Assembly: GCA_018907035.1 (NCBI GenBank)
Contig: JACCIC010000028.1
Location: forward strand, 2,524,001 to 2,588,000
Direction of reading: 5' to 3'
DNA: 64,000 nucleotides
DNA from: Sycobia sp. Sy_11
Lineage: Eukaryota; Arthropoda; Insecta; Hymenoptera; Epichrysomallidae
In this document: piece by piece, positions 1-13,345 of the stretch
Layout of the letters: every line of letters starts with the position of its first letter
Position numbering within the stretch: position 1 is the first letter of the stretch
Translations under genes and position numbers: made by a program
The notes under the pieces: generated by a model
The model's database searches: none
The model's input: the letters and a program-made list of their open reading frames with translations, nothing else
Told to the model about the DNA's origin: nothing

Positions 1-1249
1 ACATTTTCGAAGAAAAATTTTTAAATTTAGCTAGAAAACTTCAATGTCTACTAATTGGGAAGATGTAAGTTAGAATGGCCAAAATCGAAGGATCTAAATT
101 GAATCTGAAAGTATAAAGTGAAACAAAAAGTGTGTGAAGAAGAAGATGGGGAACGAAGGGAAATAAGAAAGGGCGGCGGGACGAGAACAGGGGTAAACGG
201 GAAGCAGGGTTAAAAAATGAAAAGCGAGCGGATTCGCGCCACCCCGAGTCCCCGGTACTTCTTTTCCCTTCCTCTCTCTTTCTCTCTCTTTCTCGCTCTC
301 CCTCTCTCTCTCTCTCTCGACGCGAATCGGTCTCTTACTTCGCACTTGACACGCTTTTGATCTCCCGCTTGGTAGGGGAAAAGGGAACGGAGGCGAAAGC
401 CGGGGAGAAGAGGGCGCGACTTCGCCTACAGCGTATATTTATCTATATATATATATATAGATGGAGGGGTCGCGTAAAACCGTGGAACGTTGCATTTTCG
501 AGGCTCGTTTTTATTCTACTCTTTCTTTCCCTCTCCCTCAATTCCTATGGCGAGTCGAGGAGGGCTTCGTTTGGCAGATTCATTCGAACAATACGTTTTG
601 TGCTGCACTGAAATAATGCACTCTGAGAACTTTTCTTTATGAAAAAATTTCAGAATAGCCGCAAAGAAGTGTGCTGTTTAATTTTTATATTTCTTGTTTA
701 TTATATAAACATATTAATTAATTACAAGAATATAACGGTGAACTAAATTTCATAAATTTATTTAACTAAGAAGTATTAAACATTTTTCGAGGCTCAAATG
801 ATTTTAAAGGATCTTAAAAGTTCCTTAACAGTAAGTGTTTGACAAAAATTTCAGCAAATCTATAATGAATCTTGAATTTTGTTATACGTAATTATCATAT
901 GAATAGTATCAATTTATTTTTTATATTATAAATAATTCCTGATTTATTATTTTCATGTAAATTTCCATTCCATCAAAGTGAATAATCAGAAAATGTTTGA
1001 ACTGGCTCGACACTAGGGAGGAAAACTACACAGATCATATTTATATAAAAAATTCGAAACCTAATAGTTCTTAAGAATTCCATTGGAAAATAACGCTTTG
1101 CAAAACTTGCATTGGGAGCGCAAATTTTATTCATAATTTCAGATCAGTCGGCGATAACGAACGCCGCCTTCAATGCGATTCAAATTCTTATACCTCTTCT
1201 AGATCCCGCCCCTCTCTATACGCCAGGGGCCATCTCTCCACCGTATTAA

Positions 1250-1254
<5 letters not shown>

Positions 1255-1292
<38 letters not shown>
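1255..1292. repeat. (TC)19 microsatellite
   Basis: Uninterrupted TC dinucleotide repeat inside the GC-rich island. Confidence 0.95.
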
Positions 1293-1293
<1 letters not shown>

Positions 1294-2267
1294 AGCTTAC
1301 GCATCTTGTCAGACGATCTCGCTCTCGTAGCAAACAAAAGCACCGGCGGAGCACGCTCGAAGGTCCGCCGCCTCCTCTCCGCGCCCATTACCATACGCGA
1401 TAGCTTCGACAGTGGGTGGAGGGCTAGGGGCCGAGTCCACTCGTACGCTCTCAAGGATCGCCAACTGCACGGGCCGCGACGAGATGGGGTCGCACGTTCG
1501 GAAAAACTCTCGAGTTCCCGCGTCTATCTCGCCCTCGGCCTGCCCCCCCCCCCACCCACACCGCTCTTTTGTACATGAATTCGCTTTGATGTGCCGACGC
1601 GACAATGAGGGCGGGAGGAGTGGGGAAGGGGGGGGGGGGTTCGGGACGTTGAGCGGGGCCAGAATGAAAGAAAGGCTCGTACGACTCGCCGTCGAGAAGA
1701 GCGACCGAGACTATGGGCGCAAAGTGCACGTTTCACTTGTCGCCCGTCCCGCTACTTCTTCTTTTTTTTTTTTTGCGCCTCTCCTACGTACAGTTGCAAT
1801 TTCTCCTCCGGCGAGCGTGTTTTGTACTCTTGATGCAGCGGCAATAGCAGCAGCAGCAGCAGCGTTACAAAAAAATCTTTGCCTCTGTCGAGAGATTTCG
1901 TGACCATCTGCACGTTTCAGCGTTTTACAAAAGCCCGTAGGGTATAGCACAGAATGAGGGTCGCGCGGCGGTGGGCAGGGGGGGGGGAGAGATTTGCCGG
2001 AACGACGTTGTCGTCCCTGCCAGAGTCGTTGTGGTTCTCTCTAGTTGTCGTCGTCGTGCGCGTATACAACGATTCGTTAGAATATTAGCGTCGATTAATT
2101 TCGAATTATCTCGTATCCTTTCAGCGGGCGAAAGGAATCGAACGTACGTCATCTCCAGCCGACATCGAGCGACGCAACGAGAAAGCTCGAAAGCTCTCGA
2201 GCGCAGTTCCGGAAAATTTCCGCGGAAAGTTTTCCTCGCGCCGCGGCGGTGGCAGGAATGATACATT

Positions 2268-2297
2268 ATGCAAAGCAGCGCCGGCGCTCATTTGCAT
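2268..2297. promoter_or_regulatory. Inverted octamer dyad with a GC palindrome
   Basis: ATGCAAA at 2268-2274 and its reverse complement TTTGCAT at 2291-2297 flank a perfect 12-bp palindrome, AGCGCCGGCGCT (2277-2288). Together with two 2-bp spacers this makes a 30-bp dyad. The right half, with the preceding A (2290-2297), is the classical POU octamer ATTTGCAT. POU-family homeodomain proteins are known to bind this motif. That it is a functional element here is inference; it has no demonstrated target gene. Confidence 0.35.
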
Positions 2298-2489
2298 TCT
2301 CGACCGCGCAGATCCAGACTTATCCGGCCCCGCCGGGACTCGCGGCCAAACGATTCATCACGCGACCACTGATTACGGCGGCGCGGTATTAAAAATCGCC
2401 CGCAGTTCCGGTCGGCTCAACGCCGCGTTCGATCTGGAGGCGTCCGCGCGCCCATGCTCGCCCGGCCGCCCGCGCACACGTGGGGCGGC

Positions 2490-2503
2490 GGGGGGGGGGG
2501 GGG
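2490..2503 (+). repeat. Run of 14 G
   Basis: Longest of the many poly-G or poly-C runs in the GC-rich islands of the window. It could form G-rich structures or simply be a slippage product. Confidence 0.9.
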
Positions 2504-4957
2504 TTTGACGCGCGAATCGCGATCGACGCCGCACGCGACGACATCACGCCCCGGCGACGTTCGACGCTCGGGCGGGCCGGGGGTAGCTGCCCCGACGAGG
2601 CCGCTCAATGGCTTAATTCGGTGCGGGGTTCGAGGATCGATGAGGGGGGTGGGCCGGGGGTTGGCGAGGGGAAGAGTACGCGAGACGGCAAAGCGCGCGC
2701 GCGCTCGCTCGCTAACTGTTCGCGTGTGCGCCGCACGGACGACGACCCGAGGCTGTTGGCCCGGCTTCGCCTCTGTCGCGATTGGATATCGGGGCGATTA
2801 TTGCGCCTTGTTTTTTCGACGGCGGCCGCCGCTCGATCCGCCGCTTTGCGCGTAGATTGGATTTTTCTAGCCGCGTGGCAGCGAGCTCGAGCTGCTGGCA
2901 ACCGGTGATTTTTGTAAACACCGCCTGACTGAGTGCTGCGACGTTCATTCTTGAAGTGTTTATTCAAGACGCATAAAGTAATGAAAAAAATTATATTTAC
3001 CCCCATGTCTTAAAATATTCATACACAAAATTATGCATAGAAACTATACACATAATAAAATGTACGAGTTTTAACGATACAATAATAAATCAGAGGTAAT
3101 TCAAATGCTTCGCAATATCGTTAATGCGCGAACGTAGATATCACTATGCTCGAACTCGCTTAAAATTACCCACGAACATGTATCAGCATAACTGAAGTAT
3201 AAATAAAATGCAAACGATAAATTGCTCTTTAAATTTTTCGTGCCTTATCGCAAGTTTTGTACAAAGTATCAAACTTGAACAGTATATTACTTTGTTAGGT
3301 AATATTTACTGCTTTGTAAAAAAAACTTATATTCTGAAAGTTTTGCTCCTGTACTTAGCAGCATTACGTATAATTTTAAAACCTTCATGAACAGTGTATA
3401 AAAACATTTGCATAAGTTACAGATAAGTGTTTCATATTGTTAAATAATTGAAACGTTACAGTGAATTCTGCTCTGAATTTCTGCTCGGATAGTAAATAAA
3501 ATATTGAAGCTATACATTCTTTATAGGAGTGTTCCAAAGCAATGGTTTTCTAATTACACATCAGAGTTCATTAATAAAGTATATAGAAAAATATATGAGC
3601 TTAACCGAAAGAATTTAATAATCAATCCTCGTGACTACAATATTCAGTGAAATGGCTATCGGACAAAATAAATACGTCTATTAATAAGTATGAAGTTGTG
3701 AAGTATATAATTACAAATGATCGATAAGAAAAGAATGTTCTATTCAAAGCTATAGAATAATTGCTACATGTAAATATATAAAAAACAAGTTTTATATTAA
3801 TAAATAAACAAATACGTTTGCGTTGCTGTATTTATATGCAAATGTATATGAATTCCATTAGTAGCGATCGTTTATCTAACGGAGAAAGTTACATGAATTT
3901 CTAAAAATTTGAAATTAGTAAAGCAAATAAAAAATCTTTTATCCGAAACTTTTGAATAGATTAATAATATTCTAATTCATACTGCAAAAGCATTATTTTC
4001 TCTAAATATTATAATTCAGAAGTGATCTGCACAATTCGAAAAGTTCTTTCTAAAAGTACTTATAAACAATAAAAACATGGCTTTTTTCTAATTCGATATT
4101 TATTTATAGAATTCAAATTTCTTTTCTTTTGTCTAGCGTTATCCGTGGCTTTTATTTTCCACCCGCTAGTTTGTTCACGCATCATAACTGAATTTTACGA
4201 ATTACATACAAAATAAAGAACTGAAAATTCGCTAACTGCAAGTAGCTCGCGTACTGCTTACTTTAACAGTCGCGTGTAAAACTGTCAATTATTTGCGCCT
4301 GCTTTACATTGAAATACAGCGTAAGGGCTTTGAAACTATTTTCCCTTGGACATTACGTATTCACAACAATTATATTGTTATCATCTGCACAATAAAGTGC
4401 TAAAGCATCAGCCTTGTCCATTGTCGTCGCAAAACGAACTTTATACTCACTTTTCAATGAAATAAATTTCAACGCAGAAGTTAAATTCTAAATAGGCAGA
4501 CCGAAAGATTGCTGACTTTAATTACACGCTGTGGCGCAAAGCTTCAGCAGACGTTTAGAGCGCGCACCCATTGCCTGTATAAACGTTAAAGCCAAATGAA
4601 GATAAGCTGGCCAAATCAATGCAAACGGCTCGCTGCTTTTTACGAAAGTCGCGTGTAAGCTTCGAAACAGGAACTTTTCACCTCGAGTTCAAAAGTGAGC
4701 TTAGAAGCTTGGCACAATTCGCCTTTAATTTGCGATTCTACTATAATTCTACTATAATTTTTTGACTAATTACTTTAAAGCTCGTTGGAACATTTATATT
4801 TTCGCAAATAAAGCTGGTTTTTCGAAATAATAATAAAGAATACTTATCGATCGGGCAATACTCCACAAAAAAATAGACATATCTCTATACGTAAAAGACA
4901 AAAGTAAAAAAAAAAAAAGAAAAAAAGTACAAAAACCATAATCCCCTATGTCCCCAG

Positions 4958-5317
4958 GCGCGGTCGGCATCAACATCACCGCGGTGGACATACCCCACCT
5001 GATCAGGGCGGGCAGCGCCGATCCCATCGTCCTCGACTGCAACTACGAGCTCGGCAGCTCCTCGACCGACGGCCTCGTGATCAAGTGGTTCGTCAATCAG
5101 GACGTGCTCTACCAGTGGATCCTCGGCAAGCAGCCCTCGGGCTCGGAGGAGTTCCAGAAGTACATCGACGTCACGTTCAAGGCGAGCGACGACCCGCGCA
5201 CGATGTACAGGGCGGTGAAGCTGGTGAGGCCGGGCCACGAGCTCAGCGGCAACGTCAAGTGTCTCATATCGACGATGTACGCGGAGGCCGAGGCTGTCAG
5301 GAAGATGCTCGTTTATT
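4958..5317 (+). CDS. Ig-superfamily surface protein, exon with Ig domain 1
   Basis: This internal exon encodes most of a V-like immunoglobulin domain of a secreted or membrane-anchored protein, probably used in cell recognition or adhesion. It starts after a CAG acceptor at 4955-4957 (entering phase 1) and ends at GTGAGT (5318), leaving one T. Numbering from the first complete codon, the B-strand Cys is residue 27, the core Trp is 43 in the stretch IKWF, and the F-strand Cys is 101 in LSGNVKC, where Val replaces the usual Tyr. The 74-residue spacing suits a V-set fold. An N-glycosylation sequon (NIT) is at residues 5-7. Codon use is GC-rich, unlike the AT-rich DNA around it. The layout recalls beaten-path-type insect Ig proteins; the orthologue is not identified. 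The methionine at 4948 lies in the intron and is not the start. Confidence 0.9.
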
Positions 5318-7202
5318 GTGAGTTGACGCGTATCGGGCTGCCGGGGCCTCATTCATTCCTTCTTCTTTCTTTTGTAGCTCGAGTTTTATTACAGCTCGAG
5401 TACGGGGGAAATGTTATTGATAACGGATAGCCGATGAGCAGCGGGAAACAAATGGATTGTACTTGGCGCGCGAAATTGGGTGTTTCGCAAATTTTTAAAA
5501 AATGCACTTTTCTACGCGCTGTCGGAGGTTCGGGGGTGGGCGCTCGCAATGGAAGCTCGATTATGTCAAACAGTATCAAAGTAGAATAGCGCGTTTAATA
5601 ATCCATAGATAAAATAAGACATTTCATACGAATATGTGAATGGCCAGCAGCTTCGACAAGACGGGCTGAATTCGTAATTTATACGCCGAACCTTAGCACA
5701 TTCCATTTGTTTCGTCGGAGCGCCAGAATAATTCCTAATGATCTCTGGATAACATTAATCGTAGACAGTTACAAATATCAAATTTTTTATTGTTGTCGAA
5801 AGCATGAAAAAAGGCAGATGCCTAAGCCACTGATAGGGCTCACAGTAGAACTGAAAGGATTTGCATTCGGACTAAATCATAGGAACTTTTTGATATATTT
5901 TATTAAATAAAACCACAATAATTGTTCACGATACATATAGAAAAAAATTCCACTTTCGCTGACTGATAAATCAAACGAATAAAGTTTTTATCAATGTTGC
6001 AGTCTTTTTCACAAACTAAAAGAACATGATTAAAATAATTATCATGAGAGTTTAGGCTGTACTTGTTTCTAATCACTCCGATAATCTTAAGTAATCATCG
6101 TAATTATTACAATCATGCTGTTTTAGTTTATGAAAAATACAATAAAAAAATTAACAAAAGTATTAGCATGTCTCCTACTTTGCACCGTGAAGTTTATTCA
6201 TTGTTTTATACTTTTTTGAAAAAATCGTGGAAACAAGCGTGCCACCTCATGTCAAATAAATTCATTCGCGCGATACTCCACTGCTAATTCAGAATGTTGC
6301 TATTACTCACTGTGGGCCTCAATATAGTATTCAGCGATCTGTCGAATTTGGCAATCTATTAATTTGTTATTAATAGTATTGTGCGATCTGTCAAATAATG
6401 CCAATTTTGTTATAACACGATTTTCCATACGGTTCTCGTGTATAAAAGTAAGTCAGTCAATGTCCCGAATTGATCTCTGTATAATTGCCACGCATAACGT
6501 ACACGCAGGATTTTCTTCACCGAACTGACAACATCGTTGGGAACGTACATACAGCAAATACCGTCGCGTTAAATTCGAGCGCAACAACCTTCTCGGCCCG
6601 CGCCGATCTGTCTCTGTATACGGCCGACCATAGTGCGCGACAACCCTCTAACCCCCTTGGAAACGGCCGCGTCGAATCAAGCCTCCATTGGCGCATCGTC
6701 GATACCCGCGGTGTCGTCGGCTAGGCCTCGATTTCGCGGACAGGCGCGATACTTCTCGATCGACCGTCAATCAGTGGGAGGCACGCGGGCACACTCTCGG
6801 TTACAGTGGTTTGGCCTCGGTAATCCATACCACCCGTATACCGGAGTGCTTCTTTCTTGCGACCACCCACCCCTCCCTCGTCCCGTTCCCTCTCGACCAG
6901 ACTGCCTTTCTTCTCTTACCCTATATATATATATATATATCGGATGCGTACGTGCCGCGCATATACATCGTTCTATATATATATATATATATATATACTT
7001 AGGTGTCAAGAAGAAGCCGCGCGAGCGCGGCAAATTTATCGCCCGGACTCGCCGCAAAATATTATTGCGGTATCGCGGGCTATTTGGAGCACGAAGCTAT
7101 CTCGATGCGATGAGAAATGAGCGGCGTTTCCTATTATTATATCACTTTAGCCGACATCTATTATGTATCGGGTAGAGTGGTTTTTCCTCGTCACCTTCTG
7201 AT

Positions 7203-7204
<2 letters not shown>

Positions 7205-7260
<56 letters not shown>
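7205..7260. repeat. (TA)28 microsatellite
   Basis: Uninterrupted TA dinucleotide repeat in the intron of the Ig gene. Confidence 0.95.
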
Positions 7261-7263
<3 letters not shown>

Positions 7264-7668
7264 TTAACATTTGGAAGGTGAAAGTATATTCCGTACATAA
7301 ACTCCCGCTGAATTGTTTAACGGTTGTTGAGAGGATTTAAACGATAAGTTTTTTTTTTTGTTTTTTCCAAAGCACCGAGACTTCAAACTAAGTGCAATGA
7401 ATATTAAACTAATATACTGCTAAGAAGATATTTAACATTATAAATTATAACGCGTGACAGGCTGATATCGACAGCTTATCAATATTTTTGTAAATAAAGA
7501 ATAAAGTTTGACTATACGTTCCTCGTTATATTTACGGTCAGCAAACAACATCAATCAATCATTCCGTCTTTCTCCCTTACGGCCTGTACTCCTCGTCGCG
7601 TGCTTCCCACTGCCTGCAAAGGAGACAAATGTACGTGCGCGCAAACTGTGTCCTGTAACAGCCCCTCA

Positions 7669-7675
<7 letters not shown>

Positions 7676-7712
<37 letters not shown>
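7676..7712. repeat. (CT)n microsatellite
   Basis: Uninterrupted CT repeat of about 18 units, preceded by imperfect CT-rich sequence. Confidence 0.95.
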
Positions 7713-7714
<2 letters not shown>

Positions 7715-10700
7715 GGTCGCTTCGCTAATTCTCGAGCACCGGAAAACGATGAACGCTCGGGTCAATATGTATATAAACGCGACACTCCCGAGGGATTCTC
7801 ATCTATCAATGTGAATATTTTCAAGAGTGATTTTCCTTTACTTCGTTCGGAATATTCAGGATTTTGTTAACTTATTATTAATTTCTCACGTTCAGAAAAT
7901 TTTACGCTGTAAAGTTGTTATTTGACAATTCCTAATGTAATTGAATTGTTCATGGAATAAATATATAACTTATTTGCACTGACTGATTAAAGTAACTGAA
8001 ATTGCAATATAATATTGACTAATTCTTTTATAATCTTACATCCGCTTTTTCTGAAAAAATTAAATGTAAAGTGCGTGCGGAACTATGATAAATTTTATTA
8101 TATTCATACCAATTTAGAACTTCTTAAATGGCTTCTTGATTCTTTGCAATTTCAAGCATTATGGAAAAGTTGAGAGTACATAAAAGATTCAGCACGCCTT
8201 CAACGAGATATTAAAGATGATTCGGTTCTATAAAGGATATTGCTCATAATACATCAAAGATTAAATTTCCTTTGAGACGGGCCGTTAGATTAAGCGTATT
8301 ATCAAAGTCGAACATGCAGTACATTTTCCAATATTTAAAGTGCTTCATTTATTTATTTATTTTTATATATATACACACACAATATCAATAAACACTAATA
8401 AAACAATCAATTACTAACATTGAGTGTAAAACTGGTGTAAGTTAACATCAGGGCTGTGATTTGGCAAAGGGCTAATTCATAGATAAGATGATAAATAGTA
8501 TAATAGAATTTGTGGGCGCGGTTCGTTCTTCTGTATGATTAACTTCGTACGGGAGAACACGGAATGTTTTGCGTGCTTCTGTTCTAGCTCGTCGATAAAG
8601 CAGCCGGATGCATAAAACTCGAAGTACAAGAAAATCCCTCTATACCGCGCTTTACGAGCCATAGGCTTAGGATAACAATCGCTACCAGTCATTTTCGATG
8701 TAAAAATGTAGTAAATAATTCCATTCGTTTTGCGCTGCGTAGTAAACAATTTGTCGGCTCGTATGCAAACCGATTGAATGAAATAATGTAATTTATATGT
8801 AAAATTTTCAAAATTCCAGAAACGGAAGAATATGAATATACGTTTAGGGCTGGCGACTTTTCTTTTAATCCGCATTAATTTTTATTACTTATACTCCATG
8901 GAGGGACTGCGTGGCTTTCATTTCTATTATAATGAATAGCTTAATTCAAGTTGTGCTCGGAGCACAAATTACTGTGGAGACCCATGTTCTGGGAATTTCT
9001 CCCCGTTTCGGTAGACGGCAGACGAAAAACATGCTGTAATACATGTGAATAAATAAAATATGCAAGCTTTTGTATGTGTTCCCCTTATTATAATACTGTC
9101 CCTCGCTGTCTCTTGAAATTAGTAAACTATTGTTGCAAAATGCCCCGAGTCAAATTTTGAAACGGGAGATAGTGAGAAAATAATTTTATTAGAAAAAAAC
9201 TTTATTTTTTTACTCAGATAATATTTCTTCAACTTCGACCGAGGAACGCTGAATAAATATTAATTTCATTTTAAATAGAATTACAAGAAATATAATAATA
9301 TAATAGTGTAATTTAAACCAGAACAATTTTGTCAAAATTAAGTTGTCTAAATTCAATAGGTTCCCAAAAACGCAATTCATTAGCATCTCGCTTGCAATTT
9401 AATTTTATATTATGTTAGCCCTCCGTGGGACTTGATTAAATTACCTAACAAAATAGTTCGTAAACAACATGTACTTTAAAAAAATCTCATTACCTACATT
9501 TAAAATGCATATACAAATTTTAACTCATGAAAGAAAAAGAAAACTGAAAAAAGCAAATACTAATTTTTTTAGCATTCAATTTGTAACAAAAAAAATGATT
9601 TTTAATAAGTTTCCTAATCATAAAATTCTTTAAACCGTATTTCTATAGAATATAAAGAGAGAGGAGAATAGAGTGTGTGTGAGAGACAGAATGTAATAAT
9701 GATTAATCGAAAAATGTAAAATTTGTTATCGTACCGCTTTCAAACTTATTTCCTAATCATATGTGTTATTCGCAGTAGTAATGCACAATTTAATAAGAAA
9801 AATTTGATTGAATGTAATAAACCGTTGTGAATATCGGACATATATATCAATAATTTATAAGCACGAAATTTTCATATTTATTCTCGATAGCAATTACCAA
9901 ATTATTTGAATCTCTTTGTAACACGCTACATAAATATATTACGCGAATCTATAAGAGTACGAAATTTATGGGTTTATATCAACATGATTGCAATGCATTT
10001 ATGCGCCGTCCCGGAGAAATTTATTAGGACCCCCCGAACTCAGTATTTCGTCGTTATTCGCAAATGGAATGTACGACGGTAGTAGTTTTTCGAGGCTCCC
10101 CCCCACTCCCCCCATCCCACGAGAACACACCGTGCGCCACGCTCCCTCGCTTTCAATAAAGTTAACGTAGGAATCTCGCGCAGCGCTTGAGAAATGTTTT
10201 GGCCCGAGCTCAATCGCGTGCAACTTGTAAAACAGCTGTTTCGACGATTCGTCCGCCCCCCTCCCCGCCCCCTGCTCCGAAGCTCACTTAGCGCTATATT
10301 TGTGCACGCGCTGATTTTTCCGTCGGGCAATAATGCTCGGAGCGGTTCGTTGGCTTCGTACTCGCTCGGCGCGCCCGTTGCCCGCGATTTGCGGATGTAT
10401 TCGACGACTCGCCGGTTACGTCGTATCTTGCGCTACGAACTTTCATGCATTTACCCTGAAAATTGTTTTATAATACAATTCTTTCGACTGGATGCTTTAG
10501 GAAAAATTCGAGTTCGTGAACATTTGCTCTCTGTCCACGCTCATTTTTACATTGACATTCGGTTATGCGCAAGCAAGTAGGCCGAATCCGGCGTATTTCA
10601 TGCGACTTGAACAAATCTACGGAAAAAAAATCAACGATGCCAGTATTAATCGGGTCGTAACTAAGCAAAAAAAAAAGAATCAATAACGTTATAAATTTGT

Positions 10701-11040
10701 ACGGTGCATGATATAACTATAAAATTCAACAAAGTAATAATTAAGTATTGGGAAATAAATCAAGCATTTCGAATGAAAATAACAGTGAAATAAATGTTAT
10801 CCAATGCCCATAAAACGAGTTATTAATATTATTTATACAGTTTGGTATGAATCAGCTTTTTCTTTAAAAAAGAGACATTCCCCCGCCCCATTTCCGTGAT
10901 AATCTATGCATTAAAAAATATAACTATTCGCGCCGGGGGCAGAGGACAATTTTAGTGCTTCTTCAGCGTGACCGTCGTAAAATAATGTCCTATAAAAAAT
11001 ATTGCTTTGTGTGCAAAAGTGGGTTGTACGATCGTAAAAA

Positions 11041-11042
<2 letters not shown>

Positions 11043-11089
<47 letters not shown>

Positions 11090-11109
11090 GTATGTATGTA
11101 TGTATGTGT
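11043..11109. repeat. (TA)n followed by (GTAT)n
   Basis: A TA run (11043-11085) passes into about five GTAT or near-GTAT units, a typical compound microsatellite. Confidence 0.9.
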
Positions 11110-11440
11110 AGCAAATGGAAGGAAATTCACCGCGCAAGTCCGATGGATATTGCGCGCGTAGGAAGAAGACCGAAGACGCCAGTGCCAACGGTACCGAGAC
11201 ACTCTGCACACGAACATGATTGCCTACCGACGGGCTCGTATAATTTTTCCCAATGTATTTTTTTTCCCGGTCTTCTCCATTTTATTTCGCGCCACTCGCG
11301 CATCCTATTTTATTTCGCTACTTTAATCTAGGAATACGTATGACTTTTCTAATTAAACGCTGTACTACTCGAATCTAACGATCGACGTGGATGTGCCTGT
11401 TTGTCCTCCGATTCTGACGGTCCTCGCTGCTCGTTCTCTT

Positions 11441-11566
<126 letters not shown>

Positions 11567-13345
11567 TCGGTAAATCTTGTAACGCGCGGGCTCGGTGCAA
11601 TTGCTATTGCACACGCACCCTGTCGTGCAAACTTGGAGCGCCGCACGCAAAAGCCCGTCGGCTGTCAACAAATTAGGAATCGAGGTCGTGGGTAGCTGCT
11701 GGACACATTTCCCGTAAAGCAGCCGGCGAGCTAATGCTCAGAATACGTTTACCTGGAAGCTTGGCCCGAACTGCCGCGGCAGGGCTAATTCCTTGGATAT
11801 ACAGCGACGCCATATTTGCATTGTAATTGGAAATTTAACTTTTCCGAAAGTAGGATACGACATGTTTTTTTTTTGAGATAAATTAAAGATTAATTGTTTT
11901 CAATATTCATTTCGCTCAAAAATCTTTTCTCTCGAAAGCCCCTTATAAAGCAAGAGTCTTAAAAGTTGGCTTAACCGGCACACCAGACATATTGATGCCA
12001 TGCATCGCTTTTGGTAAAATTTTTCAACGGTTTCAAATTCCACTCCCATCCTGCAGATTGATTGAGAAACATAAATAATTATTGTTTGTTTTCTTTAATA
12101 GATTTTGATTATTATTAAAAATACATGATCTGCAGTTTCACAAAAGTGGTTCTTTTAATATTGCATGAACTCAATAAGCTACAGTTGCGCCTTAAAGTAA
12201 GAGATATTCCAGAGAGAAAATTGGAGTTAATCCATGCCCAACAAAAATCAATCAAGTTTTCGAGTAAAAAGTATTTTAAAAAGATATTTCGTCTGTTGGG
12301 GATAAAATATGAAAAGATTCCTACATGAAAAAGAAGAGTTTTTACTTTTTACTAACTACTTCATGGCTAAGACACAATTAATTGAAATTTGATAAAGTTA
12401 ACTGTCAAATCAAATTTTAAACAGACCCATTATTATTCATATGTAGACTTCTAAATGTATTTTCATGATTGAAATAGTACGTAATAGCAACGAATTAATT
12501 AATAAATCTAATTAATCCATTTTTCTCCATATCTCGTCCATTCACCAAAGCAGAAAATCTTCTGATTCTCCTCTCCGTATCCAAAACGCGCATTTTCCAT
12601 CGACTGCTCTTATTATCAATCCAACTCTCTCCCTCTCCTTCTCTCTTTCTCTCTGTCTTCTCAACCACCACACCGCCAGCGAATTCTTTCGCCTCGCAAT
12701 CCCTCACGAGCAAACATTCCAAAGACTCCGAAGTTATAGAAAGGCTCCTTAAGCGCTTTCGTGTTCCTCGGCGAAATCGACACGCTAAAAGCACTTTGCG
12801 CCGGGGTGGGGGAGGGGAGGTGGGTTGCTTACCCGCATGCACGCAACGCGGCAAATGTATAATGCAACGCGTACGCCACGACCGACTGCTCGCCGGATTT
12901 AGCTCGTTGCAATCGCCCCCGGGGCGCCCGCGCCCACCGCGCAGCGCCGCGCCGTCGCGTCGGTGCGGGCGCGTCCCGTTGAGTGATTGCGCCGACCGGG
13001 ATTATATTCTCTGCGTTCTCGCTTTTCTTTGCCCCCCTCCACCCAACACCCCCACCAACCTCGCCCCTCCGCCCGCGAATTGTACCGCCGCGCGAAGTTC
13101 GGAACAAACAAGTGCGCGAGAGGCATATCCCGCTCGCTCCTCCGCACCCGCCTCCCGCCTGCGCTGAGGATCAATAAGATTTTCCAATGCATACACGCAT
13201 AGGTTTAGTTGCGGATTTACGCGTAATTCCGTTGACGCGTGCCACTGTTCGATGCGAACATTGTAGGTGAGAATTTATGTAACATCGTCCGGAGTGATTT
13301 ATCAATTTGACGATGATAACGTAACAATTTATTTCGCAAACGATG

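Larger units (their letters stand above)
1145..2930. other. CpG-dense GC-rich island
   Basis: This block is rich in CG dinucleotides and contrasts sharply with the AT-rich DNA on both sides. It includes a long TC repeat, a run of AGC triplets near 1846-1862, several long G or C runs (1543-1553, about 1628-1640, 2490-2503) and an octamer-containing dyad (2268-2297). Open frames in it are low-complexity, overlap on both strands and look like by-products of GC richness. It could hold the promoter or first exon of the Ig gene downstream, but nothing in the sequence proves this. Confidence 0.5.
1..4957. other. Flank or intron upstream of the first Ig exon
   Basis: No coding exon could be supported here. 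The first visible exon of the Ig gene needs an upstream exon that leaves one base of a codon (phase 1) and carries a signal peptide. I searched the + strand for a start codon, a hydrophobic run and a phase-1 donor and found no clean candidate. Positions 1-600 hold a purine/pyrimidine-rich block with a short TC run and a short TA run. Positions 620-1140 and 2950-4957 are AT-rich and show nothing gene-like. Positions 1145-2930 form a GC-rich island, listed separately. Confidence 0.5.

Noticed and set aside
4948..4957. ATG just upstream of the first Ig exon as a start codon
   Set aside because: It lies inside the polypyrimidine/acceptor region. There is no signal peptide after it, and the AG at 4956-4957 fits a phase-1 internal exon.
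8477..8875. 132-codon minus-strand open frame in the Ig gene intron
   Set aside because: Its Phe/Lys/Ile-rich composition is what AT-rich DNA produces, and no motif is seen.
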